This document shows positions 53,701 through 61,896 of a stretch of 64,000 bases of DNA, piece by piece. The translations under genes were made by a program, and so were the position numbers. A model generated the notes under the pieces. That model made no database searches. It was given only the letters and a program-made list of their open reading frames with translations, and was not told the origin of the DNA. The DNA comes from Aculops lycopersici (Eukaryota > Arthropoda > Arachnida > Trombidiformes > Eriophyidae): contig WNKI01000002.1 of the NCBI GenBank assembly GCA_015350385.1, positions 1,458,895-1,522,894 on the forward strand, read 5' to 3'. Every line of letters starts with the position of its first letter. The stretch's first letter is position 1.

Positions 53701-56700
53701 AATGAGAGCTGACAATACGATGCTTCGGAAGACACTATTATAATTTTCTCGAGTAAAGCCAATCAGACGGCGGATATCGCAGTAGAGGTAGGCGTTTTCT
53801 TGAAATTTCAGCTCCTTGTTTAGTTTTGCCATCCGAGTTATTAAATGTTTGAATGAGTTTGACACAATCACATTCTCCACCGAGTCCGGCAAGCCCCTTG
53901 ACTTGGAGCAAGCGGCATCCACCGCTTGACTCTGCGGGCTTCTGGGCGCATTGCTGGCTACCTTGACCGAGGACTCGCCTAACGAGGTTTCCGAGTGCAT
54001 TGAGCTTATGGAACCACCTGCCTTTCCACTCGGCAATTGGCCAGTCTCCGCTACATAGTTGTTGCCCGCAGTGCTTGGAGTGGGTAAAAACTGAACGGTC
54101 GCTTGGGGTGGCTGCTGCTGCTGCTGACTGCTAGATTGAGAACCGGAAGCTCTGGCTCCACTCGTACTCTTGCCACTGTGGCCTCCGTCTAGTCGACAGA
54201 AACCCAGTAGACTGTGCAGAATATCGACCACCTGCTGGAGGGGCCGGTCGTTGAAGACATCCTGTACGTAAGTGATGAAGTTTTCTCTATTGTAGCAGCA
54301 TAAATGATCAAGCATATCCCTTAGTTTCAATCTAAATGCCTTGACACTATTCTGCTGCTCACTTGCGTGCAAATTGGACTTGCCGCTGAAGGAGGGCAAC
54401 TTGGCCGAGTGGCCGCCAGAGCTAAACTGGTCAACAATTGACTCCATGCCGCAGTGATTTGGGCAACCAAGGTGATTGTATAATCTGAATAGAATGTCAA
54501 CGAGAATTTTGTGAATCAAGGTTGACCTTGCAAGGGCTTCCTCGATTCTCTGTTGCATAGTTAGATTTTGATCGTCTGAGTCAAGTTTTAAAATTTGCGT
54601 TACTCCTTGAATGAGTTGAAATGCATGGCTTGTTTGTTGTGTTGATAGTAGATTTGTTAATTCCTTTGCCCTCTGAGCGCCCTGGTGGTTGGTCGAGGAA
54701 TCTCTAGCAAAGTTAAAATTTTGCTTAAGAATACCAATGGATACTAATCTCGATATAAGACTTAATATTCTATCACAGACACGTAACGAGCAAGCGCATT
54801 CTCGTTGACTAATTGAATGGATAACCTTTAGCACCACAATGGGATCAATGCGGCCCAGGTCGTCGACGTACAAAGTGGCGCCCTGCTGGTCTGGCGACTC
54901 GGTTATATCTTTGCGCGTTTCAAATGGGAGAAAGTGCATGTCCTTTGGTATCGTTTGGCTCCTTGTTAGTCTATCCAAATTTTTCAACGATTTGCTATAT
55001 AAACGATTGATCAAAAATTGCTGATCCACGTCGAGCGAATCCTGAGTTTGTTCCCTTTTGTAAGCTCTCTTTTGATGTTGTTGTTGACTTTGGCCATCTG
55101 TAGCCTTCTTCTTTCCCCCGCTTTGCTGCTCCTTAGCTGAGGTTTCCCTTCTAGAAATCAGGCCACTCTTTGCTAGCAAATTTGGTGTCACCGTTATAAC
55201 GGGATTCGAGTCGGTCAACAATCCACGATCGGCGCTCACTTGGTGGCCTTGAAACGAGTCCTTGTGCAGCAAGCTCAGCGCCGACATCTGACTTCCGGTC
55301 AGATCGTCGGCGCTCGATGAGCGGCGCATCGACTTGACGGCCGAAGACGACGAGCACGAGGGATAGCCGCCTGTGGCCGACTGCCTACCATCGCCGCCGA
55401 GATTGTGAATGCTCATCTGACTTCCGCTCTCGTGACTCTCCGAAGATTTTTTCACTCTCTTCGAGGTTTTTCTAATTTGATTGGCCAAAGTTTGTACACC
55501 CGAGGAGAAACTCAATCTGCGAACCGGATTTTGCTTGCCTCCTTCGCCTGAATCTGAATTTTCCGCATCCTCAACGCGCAAAAAGCGACTCGATGATTGA
55601 TTGTCCGCGTGGCTTGCATTGGATTGCTTGTCCCCTCTGGCTCGCTTACTTCCGCTTGGTCCCTTTCTCATAGTTGTCTTGTCGGCCAGTTTCTGGGTTG
55701 GCGCCTGGTCCAAGGCGTCCAAAGAGCGACTCCGTGGTCTCAGGCTCAGGCTCAAGTCTAACTCGTCGGCGTACTGGAAGTCAGCGAGTCGATTGCCCAG
55801 ATAACTCAACGCCCAGTGGACGCCGGACTCTTGCCAGTCGCTTATAAAGAGGCACCTTAAAACAGCAACATCAAGATAAGTTGCATAGTTGACTCGAGCA
55901 GCCGGAAATGGAGTTTGCTGACCACCGAGCGACGAGCCGCCACCTGCGGTAAGATCATCAATCGGCTGACTTCCGCCCAGAAAAACGTCTCCAAATTGCG
56001 CTTGCTCTTGCATAAGTGCCGAGCTGCGCCTTCGGTTCTCGCAAACTCCCAACGACGAGCTTGGCATTGAGCTCACCGGTTGTCTTGAGGTTGACGCTGC
56101 CGCTGCTGCCGGCGTTGTTGTAGTCGAAAATGTTGCATGATCTCCTGCTGAGGCCACTGAGGCAACTGCGGCTGAAATATTAGCTGCTGCTGCCAAGTTA
56201 GCGGCGGCGGTAGTAGCTGCGTTGGCACTTGACGAGCTTTGTGGCGCAAAAAAGGCCGAGGATTCAAATAAATAATCTCGCCGATTGTATATTCCATTTC
56301 CTCTTCTTGGTCGCACCTGTGCAATTAAACATTGGATATCTGGCAACTGGTGATTGAATAGTGGCTCCCAAAGGGCAGCTCCTATTTCGAGCCTCTGGTT
56401 CGAGGTTAGAAAATCTGAGTGCCTCAGTCCGTCCATCATGGGCGCAAAGTAGTAGGCGAACATTTGAATCGATGATATGGGCAACAGATAGTTTTGTTGT
56501 GAGTTATTGGTCGGCGAAGTGGGCGTGGCGAGTTTCGTTGGCGTCGAGGAGCCAATGGGACTAACGCTGCTGCTACTTGGTAGTGTTGGTTGCATTTGTA
56601 AACTTGATATTCCGGATGGGGCGCCAACTGCCACCACAGTGCCCACGGCGGCTGAGGTGGCGGCGCAAACCGTTTGCGGCGCTGCTGCTGCTCCTGATAT

Positions 56701-57336
56701 TAATTGACCAACACCCCCGAGCTCGCCACTTGTTGGAGTTACCTGCTCATTTCCTACCGTTGCCATGGCGCCCGACACGCTACTTGTGCTCCCCTGTGAT
56801 GGAATTAATTGATTAATTCGTGCATCGGATGGCTTCAATAGGGATGCCGCCGCTGTTGCCGCCGCCATTGCGGCGCCCGTTGCGGTTGCCTTTGCCTCCA
56901 ACTCGCTATCAGCGCACTCCTCGCTTGCGTTCATCAAAATCCATTGCAATGTATACATCATCTTTGCCTCATTTCCGCCCAACCTATTGAATGTATGATC
57001 CTTAATGAACTTATTATTTAGCAAGGAAGCAGTGCATTGCAACACAAAGGGAAAGGATACCTTTATAAGGCGCCACCTGTCGATGGAGGCAATCGCATCC
57101 GTTAAACTGGGCGATTGGCCCCAAATATTGTTTGTTATTATAATTCTTTCAAATAATTTGCAGGCATCCCGTTGCTCGATTTGGGCCAAATCGCGCGCTT
57201 TGCCCATAAATGGTCTAACAAATGGACTCGTTTGGCGCCAAAGGAAAGTTTGAATTGGAAGAGGAATATAATCATCATCCTGTTGGCTCATAAGTCGAGG
57301 TTGTTGCTCGTCCTGAGTCTTGCGGCGTTTGGTCAT
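44797..57336 (-). CDS. UNC80: UNC80, NALCN channel-complex subunit, single exon
   Basis: UNC80 is a large scaffold that, with UNC79, supports the NALCN sodium-leak channel that sets neuronal resting potential. The ATG at 57336 gives MTKRRKTQDEQQ and then IPLPIQTFLWRQTSPFVRP, matching the vertebrate start MVKRK followed by IPLPIQTFLWRQTSAFLRP; the frame stays open 40 codons further up but has no earlier ATG. Other family blocks are YATYLDVAVLRCLF near residue 480 and a C-terminal region from about 2765 (VRDFYSYKTPYNQTQLQVIK, then LINQFMEFGKVSMALAIV). A cysteine cluster lies near 2090-2125. The protein is 4,179 residues against about 3,250 in human UNC80. The surplus is Gln-, Ser-, Ala- and Gly-rich linkers, including a Gly run near 2514. 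No intron interrupts 12.5 kb, although vertebrate genes have dozens of exons. No frameshift or stop suggests a decayed retrocopy. Confidence 0.95.
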   Translation of the reverse strand: MTKRRKTQDEQQPRLMSQQDDDYIPLPIQTFLWRQTSPFVRPFMGKARDLAQIEQRDACKLFERIIITNNIWGQSPSLTDAIASIDRWRLIKVSFPFVLQCTASLLNNKFIKDHTFNRLGGNEAKMMYTLQWILMNASEECADSELEAKATATGAAMAAATAAASLLKPSDARINQLIPSQGSTSSVSGAMATVGNEQVTPTSGELGGVGQLISGAAAAPQTVCAATSAAVGTVVAVGAPSGISSLQMQPTLPSSSSVSPIGSSTPTKLATPTSPTNNSQQNYLLPISSIQMFAYYFAPMMDGLRHSDFLTSNQRLEIGAALWEPLFNHQLPDIQCLIAQVRPRRGNGIYNRRDYLFESSAFFAPQSSSSANAATTAAANLAAAANISAAVASVASAGDHATFSTTTTPAAAAASTSRQPVSSMPSSSLGVCENRRRSSALMQEQAQFGDVFLGGSQPIDDLTAGGGSSLGGQQTPFPAARVNYATYLDVAVLRCLFISDWQESGVHWALSYLGNRLADFQYADELDLSLSLRPRSRSLDALDQAPTQKLADKTTMRKGPSGSKRARGDKQSNASHADNQSSSRFLRVEDAENSDSGEGGKQNPVRRLSFSSGVQTLANQIRKTSKRVKKSSESHESGSQMSIHNLGGDGRQSATGGYPSCSSSSAVKSMRRSSSADDLTGSQMSALSLLHKDSFQGHQVSADRGLLTDSNPVITVTPNLLAKSGLISRRETSAKEQQSGGKKKATDGQSQQQHQKRAYKREQTQDSLDVDQQFLINRLYSKSLKNLDRLTRSQTIPKDMHFLPFETRKDITESPDQQGATLYVDDLGRIDPIVVLKVIHSISQRECACSLRVCDRILSLISRLVSIGILKQNFNFARDSSTNHQGAQRAKELTNLLSTQQTSHAFQLIQGVTQILKLDSDDQNLTMQQRIEEALARSTLIHKILVDILFRLYNHLGCPNHCGMESIVDQFSSGGHSAKLPSFSGKSNLHASEQQNSVKAFRLKLRDMLDHLCCYNRENFITYVQDVFNDRPLQQVVDILHSLLGFCRLDGGHSGKSTSGARASGSQSSSQQQQQPPQATVQFLPTPSTAGNNYVAETGQLPSGKAGGSISSMHSETSLGESSVKVASNAPRSPQSQAVDAACSKSRGLPDSVENVIVSNSFKHLITRMAKLNKELKFQENAYLYCDIRRLIGFTRENYNSVFRSIVLSALIDSTKLLNQQQKQLEAEQRVQSSRCAPGGRGGATGEFVRIPSDDESTCFNSNGPHKASSRFVVGDPENASDPMNMDGGIGVGGNGDQMDTMQSGGGGGYNYSSAHQSPLAHLDQNSPRGIHSQQQQQQHRTPLNSHKFRGGKDSTTSPVFRGSGITGGHGPGMTPMDQQQGGILSLSKAKKKLEQVFGGKGKSLTGSTQAAHHQHSGDDLATTGGGGGGSLGQGESWPPAGSSDQSMGGAEEVSRKASLIGHQSMGSFHEQHGSSSRAGVSSSGQYAPTAAGNTAHLSNQTNQQPWQVNTTLQLLKQNAQLYEAIQTGMANFSFLMESCSPGDFLDPAMLAALLDLKSPVVIRAAIFLECANFVHKCNRGQWPPWMRMNMSARRTSIAPGVSASSGSGGASARLRKSSSIQRTTRNNTLMYRAAGRAFYSWAEAIGTRLEELLVNEHNQQQYQPQTSDGDSNKMDMEQDYSSSQLVSEHVNMSDHINALNGTNGNSNNLLSSMEIDFLQPTIRGDASPFALKMAACHLLFEVTTFLRETYRYLPPTIVQHQIAGTKLGEKLSIYDVSRAVTANRRWSMALSSLGFGQLPATLGSVVQAASQQAQQQQQQQQQQQMQSSGNHLRNPATAAIAEHPERRISFILHETNDEDENPSHGQSDKQLESGSQSALAATSPLAPSVNTTEQQQDAMRKMTAGRHLSQGGASSAVVVAAATCLLRSSGVIDSQSHRRKSIKLRKPSQDKEQREQQKKTAKFAQELDEDLENSSVSDAGVRRTDSIRSRRRVSGISEKSDTSDRTTNGQQQQHSGVTTGGQDTATSGCGGGGNAQELSGDESAGNGSCEENYGASGATGGEAADKYEDESRIMSNMPWFRSIAMINSTIDCNCAHFPSCKSYCYKLHQDTCRRLVMCVQNIYEDPYSQNSLGARMFETRLEKLMSLQSRRNYHPHHQRVPSQDSKSGHPIDGMGGTRAGSDCSASILDQSTSESTSRDKRGRDKKSKKQQQQTDSPRDEAHHHQHSGSGKAKGVVGKFGSSSSKQQSTMDSPAGLAAMMSDTMRALTLARAKERSARKQQDEPQIIKYIRSSVKSLLHCPMSSFLKGAVILPRENFTEMIYFSWQLLLEDDQQISRTAAVSFIIASIKCPSDASKLLMDELASEDASRKCAAINKFYVIWDARYQCWPRLEDGAFVHFKMAPPSIEFTLPSPKIAQESRPVVDPPWMPRKTSNVEEVTIGQDQSVQKSFVTATKTRRKQQIEIVTKALREKHDKLREDRENYLITSVPITLYAAYEPTLSTQASGGGGGGGDELDGMGGSGAGGGAGTGGQDEDAQENRALLQMKSAQALFPTCLCQAAIVMINLLDDSRVTYEGSAVYEVANKAIWSCLVDDPALFLRYFFERLTRQNQSTTFQVLRRLIRFMPRLPSQAAYTLYNYLIGFIIYCIRSSAESNQKLIADTLSVLCLVVPSVYGLFLKDLKQILRKEQCDHNLLITANIPGTKKIVVECESDSSGIPNQFDVGETTQFYHILVESLGFWKIERPRWNEHFLVDIRTNYLYNLHSYVRDFYSYKTPYNQTQLQVIKLDPNKAFDILQNQELINQFMEFGKVSMALAIVKSTHMAVQRVLFLHEELMKLPTFPRKALETNFGLFRGPLGHQVFSLDRIHKICWVRTIGRMFELTSGFFLQLGDIQLFLNAICGIFVLHCEEAAVLRLCLATFINATHQFKNIFATEGFMSIMGTIVQVYSNHQNNQLLCQSIEFVCKQFYIVHRKPFLLQLFGSVASRLNTAEILQQAQSNSPLAMNQSGAFYSASTSGASGSGGSGITDPSRISPAAFFRLLQSLEKAFKDPIDILELVDAEKPLRAIDFCYQQDKESIEMLDIISLCVTVTAYASDSPRSTQMLIILETVVPLYMKHLQASTSKKAGQSMGKQAHKDELQKIQSISICIRTLIVNCESLTRNFNGPLPSFDFRSSSIRRTESRDTRRGGRNPNNSAGSPMDFYADEPSISGPEKSKKEQSQADKRQANLSSGLHRGGQGQKGLTSEENEITRGEFLVPRDTLLNLVAEFLALSTGRLVESAKKYVDLHQKHSSYELLDTKSHLKLAEVANSLLKFASTDPSVMASRGLVRYMNEILPNTEWRQEAIRPALILILKRLDKTFNRIAKKTWIKRSTDWEGAKQLLKGAYLTFIKHPYIVHLPHLKSLISCCQNIILSDGLQGAQPSSNIFHSLTSTQQTATSASGISNTNPQVAVTSGGGGGQSGSDYATTGGQVGERSAESNLLSVSGGPAAATSTLAGTGGPSSLSPIAAGGVLSTTLSSSAGSQGASTSAPSFAALTAAALTAERLANAASSGGSSLTTQGFNSVTIRLIAMQLLQTGENQTLESLVGHAMNTPEKLESLMLNLIYPMCIRVCSGAREAPKLRVCDIMFILNIVLNMLAPNSASSKGYASASTSPKATTDTSQFILSKITTTIGSTQTGASALGIVGSSAHSAAQAHQVAQHQEALKIGFLGLKILCVCFEFQLAGEWIRVARVIRDLALQSGQPCGPLWDFLDFVATYRFPVFVLLLPMIKCQLASKVKQQQLQQQSSGEIAHYMQCQRLIDAKIDGLAPTVCRSRSFLFVSLTAEMRILKEQLVVKRRQALEGERRPSSHGAQTGSNAGGATGGSATGAGAAGGASADGSSQQGGEHFNAYYRLSAAIASFANQGGQNKGTGSSGAGVTSLGTSAALKGACFAAQLATSTPLTDLTGSPQASTSAGAESSKGLRSEQSQGSIRLSAARNREEARKVMNTILRRTSYPHNNTSSLAPPGSEKPSPGHAGDRKNSQPPPVSSGNGSSNGEQQAVGDLESGRGGGGQPAGSQLIIDPAMLMAAFPTPRKSTGEGSGILKQLIQTIDRQNQKQQQQQIHQTTSVSPGKPTPVGGSQSQLCTSGTTASGNVTVGATTMIGSHSQVQMGGHEGHKHEQTSIGPREQSEQK

Positions 57337-57857
57337 TTTGATGGTGATATTATTGAATTGCTTATTTTGTATCTTAGAAGTTATTTCAAGTATTTGTTGT
57401 TGTTGTTGTTGCTGCTTAACAACAACAATAGTGCGTTTGTTAATATCACTTCTCAAGTTAAATGAGTCTCTCCTTCTCTTTCTTCTGAGGAAGAGGAAAC
57501 TTGGAATATATTTTCTATTTGTTCTCTGCTTTCTCGTTGTCCTTCTAGTGATGGAGGTGTAAATATTTTATTATTACATTTTTGTTATATTATTTCTCTA
57601 AACATTCCATCTTAGATGACAATGACAATGGCAATGATAATGACGATATTGGCAATAGATTGTGGTGCACCTCCGATATTTGCATTATGTTAATAATATT
57701 CGATAGCAACAATTAATATACATTTGGCCAACAATTGGAAGATACACATGATGATGGTGAGATATATGTTTGGAGTCTTATAGCTAAGGCTAGGCAACGC
57801 GGAAGTACACTAAGGGGTTTGTTGTTTTTCTTTGGTTCCCATCATTTCCCCTCCTCA
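57337..57857. other. UNC80 5' flank
   Basis: This is the 5' UTR and promoter side of UNC80, AT-rich. Just upstream of the UNC80 start a (GTT)n tract at about 57394-57413 would read as poly-Gln if translated. The right end is a pyrimidine-rich tract ending in CAG that looks like an acceptor on the plus strand. Confidence 0.4.
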
Positions 57858-58155
57858 GGGATCCTATGGCCCGGATCTCAGCGCGCTAATTCCAATGGGC
57901 GCCGCAGCCGCTAAGGCGGCGCAAGCGGCCTCGTTGCACAGACTTTTTACCAGGTTTAAGCCAACGGAGGAACCAGAAGTTTGCGGGCCTTTCCCGCTTG
58001 GTGTCGCAACTGGGCGCCCGGGGCTCTAAAGATGCACGCGCGATCAGGGGCTATCCAAAGTTTGACTTGGGGATGAGCGGTGGCACCCATTCTAGCGCTC
58101 GCTCACACGCAGCACCAGCTGCAGCGGCGCTATGTGCGGAAGCGCGAAGAGGAGG
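57858..58155 (+). CDS. GC-rich exon-like island, unidentified (possible exon or pseudogene fragment)
   Basis: A strong acceptor (TTTCCCCTCCTCAG) is followed by sequence much richer in G+C than its flanks. One frame from the acceptor reads GSYGPDLSALIPMGAAAAKA, then HRLFTRFKPTEEP, and stops at 58027-58029. A second frame, shifted by one base, continues protein-like through QKFAGLSRLVSQLGARGSKD and AIRGYPKFDLGMSGGTHSS to a stop at 58153-58155, just after a possible donor GAG|GTACAT. Two good-looking frames in series suggest a frameshift, a sequencing error or a tiny intron. I do not recognise the protein. No partner exon was found on this strand. It may also be compositionally biased non-coding DNA. 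Confidence 0.3.
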
Positions 58156-58159
58156 TACA

Positions 58160-58809
58160 TAGCGACCGTGGCGCTGCTGGTCATTATGCGGCGCGCTCGC
58201 ACACAAGCGCGCACACACGCACACGAGCAAACTAGCGCACAACAACACCAAGTTTATTGGATGGATCCCCAGATCCTTGCTTCGAGGATTTGGAATGAGA
58301 TGGCCAAGATAAGCACCCCAACCGACCGACCGACTGCTACACTCTCCCAGTATGCCACAACGCTAGCTCATCCCAACCCCTCGCACCACTGCCAACCAAG
58401 GCAACGCAATCTCGATGCCAGATTGTGTAGCTAGGGGGTGTACTGAGATTTGTTGATGGGATACTCGCCGATGTTAGGAAGAGGGAGGGAGAGAGTGATG
58501 GGAAATTAAGAGAATAGAATGTAATGGATAATTAAGACTACGATTGCAAATGTAACCACCGAACGTCGAATGTCTCTTATGATTGATCACAATTTAATCA
58601 CTTCTCTATTTACACTGTTTCTATCTCAATTCACGAATCGATTAATAGATTAAAATTTTCTTCTTCTTCTCTTTCTTCTAATTGCACACATGACAATGAT
58701 AATAGTTACTATCGACTTATTTCTTTTTGGTGAACGGTAGCGATGCTAGAGATAGTAATAATGATGATGATAGTTATATTTGGTTCACAGGAAACAATCT
58801 AAATACAAA
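58160..58809. other. Region beyond the SLC4A11 3' end
   Basis: Non-coding. A minus-strand ATTAAA at 58593-58598 is a possible polyadenylation signal for SLC4A11, about 215 bases past its stop. A GC-rich CACACGCA-type stretch near 58200 continues from the exon-like island. Confidence 0.4.
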
Positions 58810-61800
58810 TCACTCGAGCGACGCAACGTCGAGTGAGTTCAAATACTTGATGTCTATAAGGTAGGGCAATAGTCGGTCTCTAATTGGAACAAACGTTGCC
58901 ACTGCCAAGGGGAAGGCCATATTTACGTAGGGATTTGGGTAGAAGCCAATGAAGCTGACCACAAGCAATTGGAGGATCTGGGTCACGGTAAACAAGTGGA
59001 TCTTTCGCTGGGGACACCGACGAATGTAATGGTTTGGCGGATAGGCTGCTTGTTCCGTAAACAGCAAGCAAATCCGCTCGACCATTGAGTTTGACTTGAA
59101 CTCGGCGAGAGCCGTGTACAGGAAAACGCCGGATAAAACTGGAAGCGGAATGTAGGAAAGGGGATAGGGTACGGCCATTAGCGAGAGGGCAACCAAAATG
59201 GACACGAGGATTCCCGTTAGCCGAGTCTCGCGAATGTTAACTATGGTCGAGTGGACGTGGCCCTCGTCGACTCGTTCCTCGTAGTCGGCCAGCGCCTTTG
59301 AGTGGAGATGCGAGTGGGGCAACTTTCCGTGCATCCAAGGGAGTCCCGTTAGCGAGAGCAAACAATTGAGAGCGGCCAAGACGAGGAGGTCCAAGTGGAA
59401 GTAGTCGCCCTTCTTGAGTTTATACGGCGAGTTGTTGACCATGGCGCCGCAAATGTTTTGATCAATATAAAACAAAACCGATAGCATGAAACCAAGTGGA
59501 CAGGTGAAGATTAATGTGCGCCAGGTGACAAGTGTCAAATCGGCCAGGTGTAAGCCGGTGAATTCTCCGAACTCGAATGTGTCCAAGCGAGTGTCTGAAA
59601 ATAAGTAGCTGCCAACGAAGCTAAAGATCAGCACACTAATGGCCAGTGCGTAGTCTTTGAGAATTTCACGCTTCCTGCTGCTGAGATAGGGGGTTTTGTT
59701 GAAGGAGCTGAACGAGTTTGCTAGCCACAGGGTTCCGCACATGAGAAATAGAAAGAGGATGCAAGTTTCCCGTTGGCACCTTGAACTTGATCCCAATTCG
59801 TGGTGCTGGAGTTCTGGGTCGCTGATGCTCTCGGCTCCAAGTGGCGATGTTGTGTAAGTTGCTTGCACATGACTTGCTGCCGACGACGACGACAAGGGCG
59901 ACACATTACCGACACTACCACCTGTTAATGTTGGCGACGACGATGCTATGGCCGCCGTTAGAGAGCGAGCGGAGCTTTGGAGCAACTTGAGCGCCGGATT
60001 GGTCGACAATTGCGAAATTCCGCTTAAATTGCCGCCAGGTGAGCTAAAGGTGTTGGAGTTGAGTGAGAGCATAGTTGGCGCGACCGGCGCCACCAACGAG
60101 GGACTTGTTGCCAAACTATCGGGAATCGTACGCGAAACCAACACCGTATCGTGCGCCATACAATCCGGTTGCCAGTAGTACTTTTTAAACGACCTTATTG
60201 CCTCTTTGATTCCATCCGATCCAAAGGCAAACGCAGTGAAGATGGCAAAAATGTCCTCCGTGCTTCTGGTGCAAAATTTCATTAAATTACTCGAATTGGT
60301 CACCGACATAATGACCAAAAAGACGCACATCCAAAGGCCAACGCAAGCGTAAAAAGTGCTAAACTCAATCTCGAGATCCTGTGAAATTTGATAGATTACC
60401 TTGACATAGATGCAAAGTGGCGCCGTGGTCATGATTACAATTAGCGGTTGGCCAGAGAATAGTGCAAACAATAGGCCTCCAATCGCCTGGCCAATCATTG
60501 TTTTCTTTGGATCAATTTGTCCGTCCGTATTATTTGTATCCACAACTCCAAACGCGATGCAAGGTAGGAGGACTGAAAAGTAGAGGAAAACTGTGGTTGA
60601 GATTGTTTTGTACAGACTCCTTTCGCCCATAATGCCGTCCGAAAAGTCACTCAGATAGAATCCAACTCGCCGCTTAATGTCGTCCACGAGACCAGCTCCC
60701 AACTTGCCAAAAATTTCCCCCTCTCCATTATGCATCCGCATGGAACTCGACGAGCTAGTGGACGAGGTATTTGAACCATTCGAGGACAATCTCTGGATTG
60801 GCTTCCTGCCACCTGCCGCCGCCGCCGCCGCCGCCTGTTGATCAAATTTAACTAAAGCTAGTGGGTTGGAATCGGGATTGCAGCTATCTGTTGACTTGTC
60901 GTGGTGGCCGTGGAGGTGCGAGGAGGCTTGCGATGTATTGTGGCGTTGCCTTAAGCTCGTCTGAGTCTCTTCGCTTTCGCGAGCCAAAGTCTCAGCTTTG
61001 GCCAGCAGCTCGACCTTGATTTCGTCCTCATTCTTTGCGCGCAACAATCGGCGCCGGAAGTTGATGTCGGTGAACATTGTTGCAAAGGTGCGGCCAGTTT
61101 CCCAAGCAGATTTGGTTAGCTTCTCCTTCTGAGGCGCCAAAACAACAATGAGAAACCTCACCTCTTGCGAGTGACGTCCAAAGTTAACGGGATTCGAGAA
61201 TCGAGTTATGGCCACCTGACGTTTGCTCAACGAGGCCAGGCTACCTGTTGCCACAATCCAAGAATTGTCATAGGCCAGCCGGCCATCGGCTCGAGATTTG
61301 TACAAACCTTGCATGGTGTTAGCAAGCAACATATTCAGCGAGCTCCTATCTACAAACAACAAAGACTTTGCCTCGTTTGCAACTTGGATGCCTAAACCGC
61401 GACACTCGACTAAACGATCGACAATTTGCTCGACGATTGCAGCAATACGAACCTCGTTGATATCCGTTAGGATAAACGAGTCGGCGGCAAACTTTCTGAC
61501 ATCAATCAGTGCACGAACCTCCTCGTTGAAATCCTTCTTACTTGCAATACTTAGCTGACAATGAATGATTCGTTCGTCTAAAAGTGAATGATGAATTTGA
61601 TAGGTGGTTTGTGGTTGAGTGTTGCGCCTTGAATCTAAGTTACTTGGCATTGAGTATTGCGTATGCAGGCGACGCTCGTGATGATGGTGATGCTGTTGGT
61701 GTTGTCTTGCTGTTCCCGTTGTTGGATTGTAATGTTGTAATTGATAGCTTTTGCTACTCTCGTTGTGCTGCTGACTTTCATCTCCGTCGCCCAATTGCAT

Positions 61801-61896
61801 GCTTGGCGACGGCGACCGCCGATCATCGACAATCACCGAGAGGGAGCGCGAGGTTTTGAGGCCCGAGGTCAAGTCCAAGTCGCGCGGCGGATCCAT
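58810..61896 (-). CDS. SLC4A11: SLC4A11-type membrane ion transporter
   Basis: SLC4A11 belongs to the bicarbonate-transporter family but is reported to move H+/OH-, Na+ and water, with ammonia also proposed, across the plasma membrane. This 1,028-residue intronless frame starts at ATG (MDPPRDLDL). Residues about 110-330 form the cytoplasmic domain (FNEEVRALIDVRKFAADSFI), and the membrane domain starts near 403 (VGFYLSDFSDGIMGERSLYK). Diagnostic SLC4A11 stretches are MCGTLWLANSFSSFNKTPYL, NNSPYKLKKGDYFHLDLL, HSTIVNIRETRLTGILVSIL, AYPPNHYIRRCPQRKIHLFT and the short tail IDIKYLNSLDVASLE. Oddities are a His/Gln-rich N-terminal tail, an Ala-run and Ser-rich linker near 350-390, and a Ser/Thr-rich insertion of about 125 residues (about 580-705) in an extracellular loop, with several sequons. 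The gene lies tail-to-head upstream of UNC80 on the same strand. Confidence 0.95.
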   Translation of the reverse strand: MDPPRDLDLTSGLKTSRSLSVIVDDRRSPSPSMQLGDGDESQQHNESSKSYQLQHYNPTTGTARQHQQHHHHHERRLHTQYSMPSNLDSRRNTQPQTTYQIHHSLLDERIIHCQLSIASKKDFNEEVRALIDVRKFAADSFILTDINEVRIAAIVEQIVDRLVECRGLGIQVANEAKSLLFVDRSSLNMLLANTMQGLYKSRADGRLAYDNSWIVATGSLASLSKRQVAITRFSNPVNFGRHSQEVRFLIVVLAPQKEKLTKSAWETGRTFATMFTDINFRRRLLRAKNEDEIKVELLAKAETLARESEETQTSLRQRHNTSQASSHLHGHHDKSTDSCNPDSNPLALVKFDQQAAAAAAAGGRKPIQRLSSNGSNTSSTSSSSSMRMHNGEGEIFGKLGAGLVDDIKRRVGFYLSDFSDGIMGERSLYKTISTTVFLYFSVLLPCIAFGVVDTNNTDGQIDPKKTMIGQAIGGLLFALFSGQPLIVIMTTAPLCIYVKVIYQISQDLEIEFSTFYACVGLWMCVFLVIMSVTNSSNLMKFCTRSTEDIFAIFTAFAFGSDGIKEAIRSFKKYYWQPDCMAHDTVLVSRTIPDSLATSPSLVAPVAPTMLSLNSNTFSSPGGNLSGISQLSTNPALKLLQSSARSLTAAIASSSPTLTGGSVGNVSPLSSSSAASHVQATYTTSPLGAESISDPELQHHELGSSSRCQRETCILFLFLMCGTLWLANSFSSFNKTPYLSSRKREILKDYALAISVLIFSFVGSYLFSDTRLDTFEFGEFTGLHLADLTLVTWRTLIFTCPLGFMLSVLFYIDQNICGAMVNNSPYKLKKGDYFHLDLLVLAALNCLLSLTGLPWMHGKLPHSHLHSKALADYEERVDEGHVHSTIVNIRETRLTGILVSILVALSLMAVPYPLSYIPLPVLSGVFLYTALAEFKSNSMVERICLLFTEQAAYPPNHYIRRCPQRKIHLFTVTQILQLLVVSFIGFYPNPYVNMAFPLAVATFVPIRDRLLPYLIDIKYLNSLDVASLE

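Noticed and set aside
44797..57336. UNC80 as a processed retrocopy
   Set aside because: It has no frameshift or stop, no A-tract after the polyadenylation signal, and neighbouring genes are equally intron-poor.
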